Part shown: piece after piece, positions 16,125 to 26,110 of the stretch
Layout: every line of letters begins with the position of its first letter
How positions within the stretch are numbered: the first letter of the stretch is position 1
Assembly (NCBI RefSeq): GCF_002159735.1
Contig: NZ_NFJF01000002.1
Span: 186,001-250,000 of the forward strand
Length of the DNA stretch: 64,000 nt
Reading direction: 5' to 3'
Origin: Olsenella sp. An270
Lineage (GTDB): Bacteria > Actinomycetota > Coriobacteriia > Coriobacteriales > Atopobiaceae
The notes under the pieces: generated by a model
The model's database searches: none
What the model saw: only the letters and a program-made list of their open reading frames with translations
Told to the model about the DNA's origin: nothing
Translations under genes and position numbers: made by a program

Positions 16125-19100
16125 ATGGCATTCGTCCATCTGCACAACCACTCCGACTTCTCGATCCTCGATGCCGCCACGCGCGTCTCTGACATGGTCA
16201 AGCGCGCCGTCGACCTCGGCATGCCGGCGCTCGCCCTCACCGACCACGGCTACATGTTTGGCATCCCCGACTTCGACATGGAGTGCCGCAAGTACAACGA
16301 CGCCCAGAAGGACATGGGGCAGTGGCGCCACGACGTTGAGTGCTTCCAGAAGGGGTGGGAGCTCGAGGAGCCCGCGCCCGACGCGCCGGACGCCGCCCCG
16401 CACGACCGCGTCCACGCCCAGTGGGCCTCCGACGTGCGCGTCTGGGAGGAGACTCACGACCTCGACGCCGTGCGCGCCAACCGCCCGAGCCTGCTCATCA
16501 AGCCCATCTTTGGCTGCGAGGCCTACTTCATCACCGACGACTGCATCGAGAAGGGCACGCGGCAGCACCGCTACCACCTGATCCTGCTCGCCAAGAACGA
16601 GACCGGCTACGTCAACCTCATGAAGATGATGAGCGAGGCCGCCTCGGGCGACATGTTCTACTACTACCCGCGCACCACCCTTGACATGCTGCGCCGCTAC
16701 CACGAGGGCATCATCTGCACCTCGGCGTGCGTCTCGGGCATCATCCCGCGCATGTACTTCGACGGGCGCCCGGACGAGGCCCGCCGCTGGGCCCTCACCT
16801 ACAAGGAGATCTTTGGGGACGACTTCTACCTCGAGGTCCAGGACCACGGCCTCGCGGACCCCAACTGGGGCGGCTTCACCGACCGCACGCTCTCCGAGCA
16901 GATCGTGAAGCTCGGTCGCGAGCTGGGTATCAAGGTCGTCGCCACCAACGACAACCACTACCTCACGCGCGAGGACGCCCCCACCCAGGACGTGCTCTCC
17001 TGCATCGGCACCGCCTCCAAGCTCGACGACGAGAACCGCAAGCGCATGACGGGCACCGAGTTCTACCTCAAGAGCGAACAGGAGATGCGCGAGCTCTTCT
17101 CGTGGTGCCCGGAGGTCATCGACAACACGCTCGAGGTGGCCGAGAAGTGCAGCTACGAGCTTGACTGGTCGCACATGTACCTTCCCAAGTTCCCGGACCT
17201 CGAGCCCGGCGAGACCTCGGAGGAGCGCTTCCGCAAGGAGTGCGAGACGGGCCTGGCCAGACGCTACGGCGAGAACTGGCGCGAGCTCACCGTCGGCGGC
17301 GAGAACGTCAAGGAGCGCTTTGAGTACGAGTACAAGGTCATCTGCGAGAAGGGCTTCGCCGACTACTTCCTGATCGTTCAGGAGTACGTGCGCTGGGCCA
17401 AGCGAAACGGCATCGGCGTGGGGCCGGGCCGAGGATCTGCGGCCGGCGCCATCGTGGCCTACGCGATGGACATCACCACCTTCGACCCGCTCGAGAACGG
17501 CCTCATGTTCGAGCGCTTCCTCTCCCCGCAGCGCTCCGAGATGCCCGATATCGACATGGACTTCGACGACGAGCGCCGCCTCGAGGTCGTGGAGCACGTC
17601 CGTCAGCTCTACGGCCCCGAGCGCGTCTGCCACGTCATCACCTACTCCACGATCAAGGCCAAGCAGGCCATCAACGACGCCGCGCGCGTGCTGGACTTCC
17701 CCGTCTGGCAGGGCCAGAAGCTCTCCAAGATGCTCAACAACGACCCCAAGCTCACGCTCGGCGCGGCCCTGCACAAGACCGAGAAGCATCCCGACCAGTA
17801 CTCGCCCGACTTCGAGGCGGCCTACAACGACGACGCCGACATGCGCCGCATCATCGACGCCGCGCTCTCGATCGAGGGCCTGCACCGCGGCGAGGGCGTC
17901 CACGCCTGCGCCGTCCTGATCACCCCCACGCCGGTGAACGACCACGTGCCCACCAAGGTCGACACCAAGGGCGGCGTGGAGATCACCCAGTACGAGGGCC
18001 ACTCGGTCGCCGACATGGGCCTGCTCAAGATGGACTTCCTGGGACTGCGCACCCTCACGGTCATCTCCAAGGCCCTGGCCAACATCAAGGCAAACCACGG
18101 GGTGGACATCAACGTCGACGAGATCCCCTTCGACGACCCGGAGATCTTCAAGCTCATGCGCGAGGGCCGCACGGCCGGCGTCTTCCAGATCGAGTCCGCG
18201 GGTATGACGTCCACGATCAAGAACATGCGCCCCACCGAGTACAAGCAGGTCGTGGCTCTTATCGCCCTGTACCGCCCGGGTCCTCTGGGCGCCGGCATGG
18301 TCACGAGCTACATCAACCGCATGAACGGCCGCGAGGAGGCCGTCTCCTACGACCCGCGCCTCGACGACATCCTGGACGAGACCTACGGCACGATGGTCTA
18401 CCAGGAGCAGGTCATGAAGATCTCGATGAAGATGTCGGGATTTTCGGCCGGCGAGTCGGACTCCCGCATCCGCAAGCCCGTGGCCAAGAAGAAGATCAAG
18501 CTCCTCACCGACACGGTCTTCCACTGGGACGACGGCAAGGACGAGACCACCTACGACCACTGGATGAACGGCGCCGTCCAGAACGACTACAAGAAGGAGA
18601 CGGCCCAGAAGATCTGGGACGACGTCCTGGAGTTCGCGTCCTACGCCTTCAACAAGAGCCACTCCGCGGGCTACGCCATCCTCGTCATGCAGACGGCCTG
18701 GCTCAAGGCCCACTACCCCAAGGAGTACATGGCCTCGGTCCTCACGTCCTACATGGGCAAGACCGACAAGATCGTCCACTACGTCACGGCCTACCGCCAC
18801 GAGGGCGTGGCCATCCTGCCGCCCGACATCAACGAGTCCGGCCGCGACTTCACGGCCGTCCCCGAGGGCGTGCGCTTTGGCTTTGCCGGCATCCGCGGCG
18901 TGGGCGAGGGCGTGGGCGAGGCGATCATGGAGGAGCGCGAGAAGAACGGTCCCTTCAAGAACCTCCACGACTTCGTCGACCGCATGGACACCGCCCAGGC
19001 CAACCGCCGCGTGGTCGAGGCGCTCATCTGCTCGGGCGCCTTCGACTCCACGGGCTACACGCGCATGCAGCTCATGCGCTTCGTCGACAAGACCAACCCC

Positions 19101-19955
19101 GAGAACATCATCGACGCCGCCACGCGCCGCCAGAAGGTGCGCGCGAGCGGGCAGATCTCGCTCTTCGACCTCTTTGGCGACGTGGAGGGCTCCGGCTTCG
19201 AGGAGCAGGTCCCCGAGCCCGACGGCGTGGAGTGGGACCGCTCGGTCAAGCTCGCCCGCGAGCACGAGGTGCTCGGCCTCTACGTCTCGGACCACCCGCT
19301 GCGCCCCTACGAGTACGCGCTCGCCAAGAACCGCGACTACACGATCGCCGACATAGAGCTCTCCGAGGAGTACGCCGACCCGACGGGTGCCGTCCACGAG
19401 CGCTTCAAGGTGCCCGAGGGCAAGGTCATCCGCCTCGCCGGCATGGTGTCCGGCGTGCAGAAGAAGACCACCAAGAACGGCGACTCCATGGCCATCGTCA
19501 CGCTCGAGGACATGGAGGGCGAGGTCACGCTCGTCGTCTTCCCCAAGCTCTACAAGAAGTGCGCCTCGGCGCTCGCCGGCCAGGTCGACGAGGAGACGGG
19601 GGAGAGCTCGGGCGACGTCTTCGTGAAGGTGGAGGGCAAGCTCGAACGCTCCGACCGCGGCAACCAGATCATCTGCATGGCCGTGGAGCCGCTCGTGCTG
19701 GACGAGAAGTCCAACCGCCCCAAGGTGCTCGAGGTCAACATCCCGGCGTCGCTGCTCACGCGCCCCTACATGGACAGCCTGGGAGCGGTCCTCGGTCGCT
19801 ATCCCGGCCTCGACCGCGTCGAGCTGCGCGTGGAGGCCACCTCCGGCGACGTCATGCGCATGGAGCTGCCCTGCCGGATCGACGCGCGCAACATGGTCCT
19901 TCTCGCTGAGATGACCGACCTGGTGGGTCGTCAGGGCAAGGTGCTCGTGGCGTAG
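16125..19955 (+). CDS. dnaE: DNA polymerase III alpha subunit
   Basis: 1276 residues, slightly longer than E. coli DnaE (1160). The N-terminal PHP domain starts HLHNHSDFSILD. The polymerase core has GPGRGSAAGAIVAYAM (~435) and the catalytic aspartates in PDIDMDFDDERR (~474). It also has the DnaE signature around KSHSAGYA and a C-terminal OB-fold segment (VIRLAGMVSG, about residue 1102). An insertion of ~45 residues near 75-125 (rich in Glu, Pro, Asp) explains the extra length. This is the replicative polymerase. It stands alone between a repeat-rich gap and a bidirectional terminator. Confidence 0.95.
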   Translation: MAFVHLHNHSDFSILDAATRVSDMVKRAVDLGMPALALTDHGYMFGIPDFDMECRKYNDAQKDMGQWRHDVECFQKGWELEEPAPDAPDAAPHDRVHAQWASDVRVWEETHDLDAVRANRPSLLIKPIFGCEAYFITDDCIEKGTRQHRYHLILLAKNETGYVNLMKMMSEAASGDMFYYYPRTTLDMLRRYHEGIICTSACVSGIIPRMYFDGRPDEARRWALTYKEIFGDDFYLEVQDHGLADPNWGGFTDRTLSEQIVKLGRELGIKVVATNDNHYLTREDAPTQDVLSCIGTASKLDDENRKRMTGTEFYLKSEQEMRELFSWCPEVIDNTLEVAEKCSYELDWSHMYLPKFPDLEPGETSEERFRKECETGLARRYGENWRELTVGGENVKERFEYEYKVICEKGFADYFLIVQEYVRWAKRNGIGVGPGRGSAAGAIVAYAMDITTFDPLENGLMFERFLSPQRSEMPDIDMDFDDERRLEVVEHVRQLYGPERVCHVITYSTIKAKQAINDAARVLDFPVWQGQKLSKMLNNDPKLTLGAALHKTEKHPDQYSPDFEAAYNDDADMRRIIDAALSIEGLHRGEGVHACAVLITPTPVNDHVPTKVDTKGGVEITQYEGHSVADMGLLKMDFLGLRTLTVISKALANIKANHGVDINVDEIPFDDPEIFKLMREGRTAGVFQIESAGMTSTIKNMRPTEYKQVVALIALYRPGPLGAGMVTSYINRMNGREEAVSYDPRLDDILDETYGTMVYQEQVMKISMKMSGFSAGESDSRIRKPVAKKKIKLLTDTVFHWDDGKDETTYDHWMNGAVQNDYKKETAQKIWDDVLEFASYAFNKSHSAGYAILVMQTAWLKAHYPKEYMASVLTSYMGKTDKIVHYVTAYRHEGVAILPPDINESGRDFTAVPEGVRFGFAGIRGVGEGVGEAIMEEREKNGPFKNLHDFVDRMDTAQANRRVVEALICSGAFDSTGYTRMQLMRFVDKTNPENIIDAATRRQKVRASGQISLFDLFGDVEGSGFEEQVPEPDGVEWDRSVKLAREHEVLGLYVSDHPLRPYEYALAKNRDYTIADIELSEEYADPTGAVHERFKVPEGKVIRLAGMVSGVQKKTTKNGDSMAIVTLEDMEGEVTLVVFPKLYKKCASALAGQVDEETGESSGDVFVKVEGKLERSDRGNQIICMAVEPLVLDEKSNRPKVLEVNIPASLLTRPYMDSLGAVLGRYPGLDRVELRVEATSGDVMRMELPCRIDARNMVLLAEMTDLVGRQGKVLVA

Positions 19956-19983
19956 GGGCGTCTCGCCCGCGCGTCAAAACGCC

Positions 19984-20013
19984 CGACTTGGCACGAAACC
20001 CTCTGCCAGGTCG
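19984..20013. terminator. Bidirectional terminator dnaE / oxidoreductase
   Basis: The stem CGACTTGGCA (19984-19993) pairs with TGCCAGGTCG (20004-20013), with one G-U pair, followed by CACGTTTTT on the plus strand; AAAACG precedes it, giving a T-run on the minus strand as well. It separates convergent genes. Confidence 0.75.
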
Positions 20014-20021
20014 GCACGTTT

Positions 20022-20597
20022 TTACAGGCCGCGCAGCCAGGCGAGATAGGCGGCGGTGCTGGCCTCGAGCTCGTCGTCGGTGAGGGCGCCCTCGGTGCCA
20101 AAGAGCGTGAACGGCTCGGCCACGCAGGTCGCGCCCACGTAGTTGGCCGTCGCGCGGAAGGGGATGATCACCTCCGCCGGCGTGAAGCCGACGGTGCCCT
20201 CGCGACAGTAGTTGGCCTCGACGTCGCCGGCGCACATGGCCACCGCGAAGCGCTTGCCCGCAAGCATGCGCCCGGGCTCGCCGGGTGCGGCCGCCTCGCC
20301 GCCGTATGCCCAGCCGAGACCGTAGACCTCGTCGGTCCAGGTGCGTAGCAGCGCCGGCGCGCTGTACCAGTAGACCGGGAACTGGAAGACGATCGTGTCG
20401 TGCGCGGCGAGAACCTCGCGCTCGACCTCCACGTCCTTCTCGCCCAGCGTGCCGTCGGGGTAGAGCGCGTAGAGGTCGCGTACGACGAACTCGTCCGGGT
20501 GGGCGGCGAGCTCGCGGGCCCAGCGCCGGTTGACGCGGCTGGTTCCCGAGAGGCTGGGGTGGGCTACGATCACGAGCGTGCGTGGGTCTGCGGCCAT
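20022..20597 (-). CDS. Flavodoxin-fold NAD(P)H oxidoreductase
   Basis: 191 residues from ATG at 20597, which is preceded by GAGGAGG; an upstream in-frame ATG is less likely. The Flavodoxin_2 (MdaB/KefF/NQO-like) fold shows in TLVIVAHPSLSGTSRVNR (FMN phosphate loop), DLYALYPDG, and FQFPVYWYSAPALLRTW. These enzymes carry out two-electron reduction of quinones or other acceptors. It is divergent from the superoxide reductase gene, 147 nt apart, so shared redox-responsive control is possible but no operator stands out. Confidence 0.85.
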   Translation of the reverse strand: MAADPRTLVIVAHPSLSGTSRVNRRWARELAAHPDEFVVRDLYALYPDGTLGEKDVEVEREVLAAHDTIVFQFPVYWYSAPALLRTWTDEVYGLGWAYGGEAAAPGEPGRMLAGKRFAVAMCAGDVEANYCREGTVGFTPAEVIIPFRATANYVGATCVAEPFTLFGTEGALTDDELEASTAAYLAWLRGL

Positions 20598-20744
20598 GGG
20601 TCCTCCTCGACGGCGTGTGTGCGTTCGACACCGTTTTACCACCTCCGGGCCCCGCCCGCGCTTCTCGGCTTAGGGACGCCGCCGTACGGGTACGAGAGGG
20701 ACAACGGGCGCAGACGGCGCCCGACCCATGAGAGAGGACCTGCC

Positions 20745-21125
20745 ATGGCCGAGGTCAAGTTCTACCGCTGCAACCACTGCGGCAACATCGTGGCCGTCGT
20801 GAAGGACGGGGGCGTCACGCCGAGCTGCTGCGGCGAGCCCATGGAGCTGCTCGTCGCCGGCTCCACCGACGCGGCGGCCGAGAAGCACGTGCCCGTCGTG
20901 GCGCGCGACGGCAACCACATCGTGGTCTCCGTCGGTGAGGTGGCACACCCCATGACCGAGGAGCACTACATCGAGTGGATCGCGCTCGTGACGGACGGCA
21001 AGCTCTGCCTGAAGCACCTTGCGCCGGGCGACGAGCCCAAGACCAAGTTCGGCGCCTGCTGCTCCGAGGGCGGCACGGTCTACGCCTACTGCAACCTGCA
21101 CGGCCTCTGGAAGGCCGACGTCTAG
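20745..21125 (+). CDS. Desulfoferrodoxin (2Fe superoxide reductase)
   Basis: 126 residues, standard for desulfoferrodoxin. An N-terminal desulforedoxin domain holds CNHCGN and CCGEPM (Cys4 iron centre). The C-terminal catalytic centre has His in EKHVPV and HPMTEEHY, and Cys/His in YCNLHGLW. The Glu of AAEKHVP is the usual sixth-position residue. It reduces superoxide to peroxide without releasing oxygen, typical of anaerobes. GAGAGGACC precedes the ATG. A GC hairpin terminator (21150-21169) follows. Confidence 0.93.
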   Translation: MAEVKFYRCNHCGNIVAVVKDGGVTPSCCGEPMELLVAGSTDAAAEKHVPVVARDGNHIVVSVGEVAHPMTEEHYIEWIALVTDGKLCLKHLAPGDEPKTKFGACCSEGGTVYAYCNLHGLWKADV

Positions 21126-21149
21126 GCTCGACGTCCAACGGACTCGGCG

Positions 21150-21169
21150 GGGCCCCGGCGACGGGGCCC
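21150..21169 (+). terminator. Superoxide reductase terminator
   Basis: The stem GGGCCCCG / CGGGGCCC with loop GCGA is followed by TTTCG. The same stem sequence recurs at 26111-26138. Confidence 0.7.
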
Positions 21170-21237
21170 TTTCGTGTGCGGGGCCGCGGCGGCGGGTCCT
21201 TCTCGGCCTCCCGTGGCCCTTCTCGGCCCCTTTCTTC

Positions 21238-21352
21238 GCCGAGTGTACGAGTTTGCCTAGGCGCTGCCGACAGCCCAAATCTCCCAACAGGCAAAACGTG
21301 AGCCCGGGCGGGACGATTTCCCGTCGGATGCGGAGAAACTCGTACACTCGGC
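21238..21352. repeat. GAGTGTACGAGTTT inverted-repeat element, copy 1
   Basis: Perfect 17-bp arms, GCCGAGTGTACGAGTTT (21238-21254) and its complement (21336-21352), enclose 81 bp. Inside, CAACAGGCAAAACGTG and GAGCCCGGGC relate to copies 3 and 4. It lies in the 332-nt gap before the NadE-like gene; the rest of that gap holds the SOR terminator and CTTCTCGG/GAGAAGGACG motifs. Confidence 0.75.
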
Positions 21353-21457
21353 GGGTGAGGCAGGGGGGGGGAGACGAGGGAGGTGCGGCGGCCGAGAAGG
21401 ACGGTGCGTCCGGTGGGTGTGCCACAATGAGGGGCGAGAAGAACGAGAGGGGAGCAC

Positions 21458-23281
21458 ATGAGGATCGCCATCGCACAGATCGCCACGCGCGCGGGTGACT
21501 TCGACGGGACCGCGCGCCGGATGGCGGAGGTCTCCCGTCGCGCCGCCGACGCTGGAGCCGACCTGCTGGTCTTTCCGGTCGCGGCGCTCTGCGGCGTCAC
21601 GCCCGTCCAGCGCACGGACCGCGAGGGGTTCCTCATCGACCTGATGGAGTGCCTGCTGGGTCTCATCGACGAGCTGGCCTGCCCCTGCCTGCTCCCCGTG
21701 CTTCTCGACACCGACGAGGCGGCTCTTCCCGAGGCGCTGCTCATCGACGAGGGGGAGATCCGCCCCGTGCGCCTCGCCGCGCGCCTCGAGTCGGCGTCGG
21801 CCGGACGAGGCGACGCCGCGGCGGACGCGCTCCCGGAGGTGCCCTTCCGCGGCGCGCGCCTGGGCGTGGCGTTCACCTACGACGACCTCGACGTCTATGA
21901 CGACTACGACTACGACGTCGACGTGATCGTGTTCCTCTCCGGCTACGGCTTCGCCGCCGACGACCCGTCGAGCGCGCTCGGCACCTCGCTCACCGAGGGC
22001 CGCTTCCTCGCCGACGCCGAGGCGACGGGCGCCTGGGTCGTGGGCGTGGGGTCGCTCGGCTGCTACGACACCCAGGTCTTCTGCGGCTCGAGCTTCGTGC
22101 TCGCGCCGTGGGGCGAGCTGGCGGCGCAGTCGCCCGCGTTCGAGGAGGACCTGCTGGTCTGTGACGTGGACCCCTCGGCCGAGGGCCCGCTCGCGGACCC
22201 CGTGACGCCGGAGGTCTACGACGCGCCGCTCATGACGTGGGGCGCGATCGGCTCGGGCCTGTCGTCGCTCGTCCGCGAGGCGGGCGCGACGGGTGCGTGC
22301 GTCGCCGTGACGGGCGAGCTCGCGCCGATGCTCGCCGCGACGCTCGCCGTCGACGCGCTCGGCCCCACCAACGTGAGCGCCGTCGTGGCGCGGGGCATGG
22401 GCGCAGAGCGCGACGCGGACGCCCTCGCCCTCGTTCGCGCGCTGCGCCTGGACGAGAAGGACGTCGAGGTCGTCGACGTGAGCGCCGCCGAGGACGACGT
22501 CGCCGCGGAGGACCTGCTCGCGTGCCGCCTCGCCGCCCTGGCGCGGCGGACGGGCCGCGTGCCGCTCGGCTCTCTCGACAAGACCGGGCGGGCCCTCGAG
22601 GCGTCGCCCGCGCGGGCGAGCGTCGCGGCCGTGGAGCCGTTCGCCGACGTCTATCGCTCCGACCTGCTCGCCCTCGCGCGCACGCGCACCACCATCTCGC
22701 CGGTCGTCCCGCCCGCCGCCCTCGCGCGCTTCCATGTTCCCGACGTCGCCGGGGGACCCGACTCCGCCCCGGCCGAGGCGCGTCTTGCGTTCGTGGACCT
22801 GGTGCTCTCGAGCTACCTCGAGTGGGAGCTCCCCGTCTCCGACATCGTCGCCGAGCGCGGCCGCGCCGAGGAGGTCTCGGCCATCGTGGGGCGCCTGCGC
22901 GACCTCGAGGCGACGCGCCCCGCCCGCGCGCTCGCGCCCACCGTCTCCTCGCGCACGCTCGACGAGGCGCGCCAGGCCGTGGGCCTCGCCTGGCGCGACC
23001 GTCCCCGCGACGACGGCGAGCGCCTGGAGGCGCGCATCAGGGACCTCGTCGGCGACGCGGCCGACGAGCCCCGCCCCGATGACGCCGACGACGAGCGCGC
23101 CGGCTCGGACGCGCCCCCCGAGGGGGAGATCCGCGACCTCATGGGCTACCTCCGTGACTTCTCCGCCGGCGGGGCCTTCTCCGCGATGGGGGGCCTTCAG
23201 CGCGGCGAGTCGTCCGGTCGCCACGAGGGTGGCGCGCCGCGCACGCCCGACGTGTGGAACGGTCCCTTCTCCGAGAACTGA
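21458..23281 (+). CDS. Degenerate glutamine-dependent NAD synthetase-like protein
   Basis: 607 residues with the two-domain layout of NadE: N-terminal nitrilase-like amidase (to ~265) and C-terminal NAD-synthase-like part. Catalytic positions are lost. The amidase Glu motif FPEL reads FPVAAL (~39), the region of the nucleophilic Cys reads GVAFTYDDL, and the ATP-binding SGGxDS motif reads TGELAP (~283) although the following TLAVDALGPTNV is typical. LGSLDKTGRALE replaces the usual LGTGNKSE. The last ~130 residues are Asp/Arg/Gly-rich and unordered. It probably has a non-enzymatic role. It starts with GAGAGGGGAG and precedes ruvC by 61 nt. Confidence 0.7.
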   Translation: MRIAIAQIATRAGDFDGTARRMAEVSRRAADAGADLLVFPVAALCGVTPVQRTDREGFLIDLMECLLGLIDELACPCLLPVLLDTDEAALPEALLIDEGEIRPVRLAARLESASAGRGDAAADALPEVPFRGARLGVAFTYDDLDVYDDYDYDVDVIVFLSGYGFAADDPSSALGTSLTEGRFLADAEATGAWVVGVGSLGCYDTQVFCGSSFVLAPWGELAAQSPAFEEDLLVCDVDPSAEGPLADPVTPEVYDAPLMTWGAIGSGLSSLVREAGATGACVAVTGELAPMLAATLAVDALGPTNVSAVVARGMGAERDADALALVRALRLDEKDVEVVDVSAAEDDVAAEDLLACRLAALARRTGRVPLGSLDKTGRALEASPARASVAAVEPFADVYRSDLLALARTRTTISPVVPPAALARFHVPDVAGGPDSAPAEARLAFVDLVLSSYLEWELPVSDIVAERGRAEEVSAIVGRLRDLEATRPARALAPTVSSRTLDEARQAVGLAWRDRPRDDGERLEARIRDLVGDAADEPRPDDADDERAGSDAPPEGEIRDLMGYLRDFSAGGAFSAMGGLQRGESSGRHEGGAPRTPDVWNGPFSEN

Positions 23282-23342
23282 CGCCGAACGCCCCTCACGG
23301 ATGTGATAGCATAGAACGGACGTTCGCATGAGAAGGGGGAGC

Positions 23343-23849
23343 ATGGTCATTCTCGGCATCGACCCGGGTCTGGCCCACACGGGCTGGGGCGTCGTGGAGA
23401 CGCGCGGGACGGCGTGTCGCGCGCGGGCCTACGGCTGCGTGACCACGACCGCATCCGAGCCGATCGACGTGCGCCTCGGCAGGATCTGCCGCACCCTCGC
23501 GGACGTGATCGAGAAGTACGGCCCCACCGAGCTCGCCATAGAGAGCATCTACTTCGGTGAGAACACCAAGTCCGCCATCGCCACCGCACAGGCGCGCGGG
23601 GCGGCCATCGTGGCGTGCTCGACGGCGGGGCTCAGGGTGGGGGAGTACACCCCCATGCAGATCAAGCAGGCCGTCGTGGGCACCGGTGCCGCCGACAAGC
23701 ACCAGGTGGCGTACATGGTGAGGAGCGTGCTCGCGCTCGACCACGAGCCGCGTCCCGACCACGCGGCCGACGCCCTGGCCGCCGCCGTGTGCCACGCCAA
23801 CGTCTCACGCACCAAGAGCCTGAGCGAGTCAAGGAGGATCCCCTCGTGA
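23343..23849 (+). CDS. ruvC: Holliday junction endonuclease RuvC
   Basis: 168 residues from the ATG that follows AGAAGGGGGAG; an ATG 15 nt earlier is in frame but carries the ribosome site within it. The catalytic acidic residues are present: Asp7 in LGIDPG, Glu in LAIESIYFG and two Asp in PDHAADALA. It resolves four-way junctions as a dimer with RuvAB. It is first of ruvCAB, with overlapping start/stop codons throughout. Confidence 0.95.
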   Translation: MVILGIDPGLAHTGWGVVETRGTACRARAYGCVTTTASEPIDVRLGRICRTLADVIEKYGPTELAIESIYFGENTKSAIATAQARGAAIVACSTAGLRVGEYTPMQIKQAVVGTGAADKHQVAYMVRSVLALDHEPRPDHAADALAAAVCHANVSRTKSLSESRRIPS

Positions 23850-24478
23850 TAGTGCAGCTGACCGGCACGCTCCTGGAGGTGACCCCCTCCCGCGTCGTGA
23901 TGGACGTGGGGGGCGTCGGCTACGAGCTCGGCGTCTCGTCCACGACCGCCGCGTCCCTCCCGCACGTCGGCGAGGCGGGCGTCACCGTCCTCGCGCGCAT
24001 GATCGTCCGCGAGGACGCGATGGAGCTCTACGGCTTTGCCACGCGTGAGGAGCGCGCCCTCTTCGACCAGCTCCGCGCCATCTCGGGCGTGGGGCCCAAG
24101 CTCGCGCTCTCGGTCCTCTCCACGTTCTCGCCCGGCGCCCTCGCGCAGGTCGTGATGGGGCAGGACGCCGCGCGCATGGCCCAGGTCCCGGGCGTGGGGC
24201 GCAAGAAGGCGAGCCGCCTGCTCGTGGAGCTCTCCGACGTCTTCTCCAAGAACGCCGAGCTCCGCGGCCTGGTGGGGCTCTCCGAGCCGGACGCCGCGCA
24301 GCCCCTGTCGGCGGCGCCCTCCGCCGGTGTCGAGTCCGAGGCCGCCGAGGCCCTGCTCTCCATGGGCTTCACCTCCCAGGAGGCCGAGCTCGCGCTCGAA
24401 GGACACGAGGAGGCCGGTGCCGTCACCATCGAGCAGGTGCTCGCCTACGCGCTGCGCCGCCTGGGGAGTGGTAGATGA
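23846..24478 (+). CDS. ruvA: Holliday junction branch migration protein RuvA
   Basis: 210 residues; the GTG start overlaps the ruvC stop and AAGGAGG lies 8 nt upstream. Domain I is the OB-fold (MIVQLTGTL to ELYGFAT). Domain II has the two helix-hairpin-helix motifs [10 protein letters not shown] and [13 protein letters not shown] variable linker (~145-165) leads to domain [23 protein letters not shown], which binds RuvB. It recognises and holds the Holliday junction. Confidence 0.95.
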   Translation: MIVQLTGTLLEVTPSRVVMDVGGVGYELGVSSTTAASLPHVGEAGVTVLARMIVREDAMELYGFATREERALFDQLRAISGVGPKLALSVLSTFSPGALAQVVMGQDAARMAQVPGVGRKKASRLLVELSDVFSKNAELRGLVGLSEPDAAQPLSAAPSAGVESEAAEALLSMGFTSQEAELALEGHEEAGAVTIEQVLAYALRRLGSGR

Positions 24479-25530
24479 TGTGGGAGGCGAGCGAGAAGGA
24501 CCTCTTCGCCGACGCCACCCCGCGCCGCGCCGCCGCGCGCGACGTCACCGGCGAGCTCACGGCCGACGACCTCGACCAGGACCGCACCCTGCGCCCGCGC
24601 ACCCTCGACGAGTACATCGGCCAGGAGCGCGTTCGTGAGAACCTGCGCGTGCTCATCCAGGCCGCCCGCGACCGCGGCGAATCGCTCGACCACGTGATCT
24701 TCTCGGGCCCTCCGGGCCTGGGCAAGACCACCCTCGCGGGCATCGTCGCCAACGAGATGGGTGCCAAGATGCACACCACCTCCGGCCCCGCGATCGAGCG
24801 CGCCGGCGACCTCGCGGCGATCCTCACCAATCTCGAGGAGGGCGACGTCCTCTTCGTGGACGAGATACACCGCCTCAACCACCAGATCGAGGAGATCCTG
24901 TACCCGGCGATGGAGGACTTCTTCCTCGACATCGTCATCGGCAAGGGGCCGGCCGCGCGCTCGATCCGTATCGACGTGCCGCACTTCACGCTCGTGGGCG
25001 CCACCACACGCACGGGACTGCTCACCGGCCCGCTGCGCGACCGCTTTGGCATCTCGTATCGCCTGGACTACTACACCCCCGCCGAGCTCTCGGTCATCGT
25101 GGGCCGCTCGGCGCGCATCCTGGGGGTGGGGATAGACGCCCGGGGCGCCGCGGAGATCGCCTCGCGCTCGCGCGGCACGCCGCGCCTGGCCAACCGCCTG
25201 CTCAAGCGCGTGCGCGACTACGCCCAGGTCAAGCGCGAGGGGACGATCACCGGTGAGGTGGCGGCCGAGGCGCTCGAGTTCTTCGAGATAGACGCGCTCG
25301 GCCTGGACACCATGGACGTGCGGATTCTCACCGCGCTCTGCGAGACCTTCCGCGGCCGCCCGGTGGGGCTCACCACCGTCGCGAGCGCCGTCTCGGAGGA
25401 CCCTGCCACGCTCGAGGACGTCTACGAGCCGTACCTGCTGCAGTGCGGCCTCATCGTACGCACACCGCAGGGTCGCCAGGCCACGCTCGCGGCCTTCGAC
25501 CACCTGGGGATGGAGCCGCCCGCCCGCTAG
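24475..25530 (+). CDS. ruvB: Holliday junction DNA helicase RuvB
   Basis: 351 residues, starting with ATGATG that overlaps the ruvA stop. AAA+ features: Walker [12 protein letters not shown] (~78), Walker B VDEIHRLN (~127), sensor 1 ATTRTG and the arginine finger region [12 protein letters not shown]. The C-terminal winged helix is intact ([13 protein letters not shown]). It is a hexameric motor driving branch migration on RuvA-bound junctions. Confidence 0.96.
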   Translation: MMWEASEKDLFADATPRRAAARDVTGELTADDLDQDRTLRPRTLDEYIGQERVRENLRVLIQAARDRGESLDHVIFSGPPGLGKTTLAGIVANEMGAKMHTTSGPAIERAGDLAAILTNLEEGDVLFVDEIHRLNHQIEEILYPAMEDFFLDIVIGKGPAARSIRIDVPHFTLVGATTRTGLLTGPLRDRFGISYRLDYYTPAELSVIVGRSARILGVGIDARGAAEIASRSRGTPRLANRLLKRVRDYAQVKREGTITGEVAAEALEFFEIDALGLDTMDVRILTALCETFRGRPVGLTTVASAVSEDPATLEDVYEPYLLQCGLIVRTPQGRQATLAAFDHLGMEPPAR

Positions 25531-25629
25531 GGGCGCGTCCTTCTCGCCCCGCGCGCCCTGCGTCTGGGATATGATAGGGGACGTGAAGATGCAGGCGTCG
25601 CACCTGCCGTTCCGTAGCAAAGGAGAGCC

Positions 25630-26088
25630 ATGAGCCAGTTTGTCAGCGAGAAGAGCGTCTTCGTCAACCAGAACCTCGAGTCGCGCGAGGCGCTGCTCCG
25701 CTTTGTCTCCGACAAGGCCGCCGAGTTTGGCATCACCGACAACGCCGACGCCGTCTACGACGCCTTCATGGCACGCGAGGCCATGGGCGAGACCGGCATG
25801 ACCGACGGCTTTGCCGTGCCGCACGCCAAGTCCGACGACATCAAGGACGCGGCCGTCATCGTGGTCAAGAACGCCACCCCGCTCGAGTGGCCGAGCTTTG
25901 ACGAGAAGCCCGTCGACGTCGCCATCGCCCTGCTCGTCCCGGGCGGCGAGGCCGGCACCACCCACATCAAGCTCCTGTCCAAGACCGCCGTGCTGCTCAT
26001 GAAGGACGAGTTCAAGAACCTCGTCCACGGCACCGACGACGCGTCCGCCATCGCCGACGCCATCAACGCCGGCATCGACGAGGACTAG
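25630..26088 (+). CDS. Stand-alone PTS EIIA (fructose-type)
   Basis: 152 residues, type-2 PTS_EIIA with phosphorylatable His65 in GFAVPHAKS. GCAAAGGAG precedes the ATG, and TATGAT (25570-25575) is a possible -10. No IIB, IIC or regulator lies beside it. It may complete a PTS encoded elsewhere or signal PTS phosphorylation state, like EIIA-Ntr. It is flanked by ruvB and a clear terminator, so it is monocistronic. Confidence 0.85.
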   Translation: MSQFVSEKSVFVNQNLESREALLRFVSDKAAEFGITDNADAVYDAFMAREAMGETGMTDGFAVPHAKSDDIKDAAVIVVKNATPLEWPSFDEKPVDVAIALLVPGGEAGTTHIKLLSKTAVLLMKDEFKNLVHGTDDASAIADAINAGIDED

Positions 26089-26110
26089 ACGGACAGACAG
26101 TCGCATCCTC

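Noticed and set aside
16098-19397. A long minus-strand open frame opposite dnaE
   Set aside because: Shadow of dnaE; no recognisable domain.
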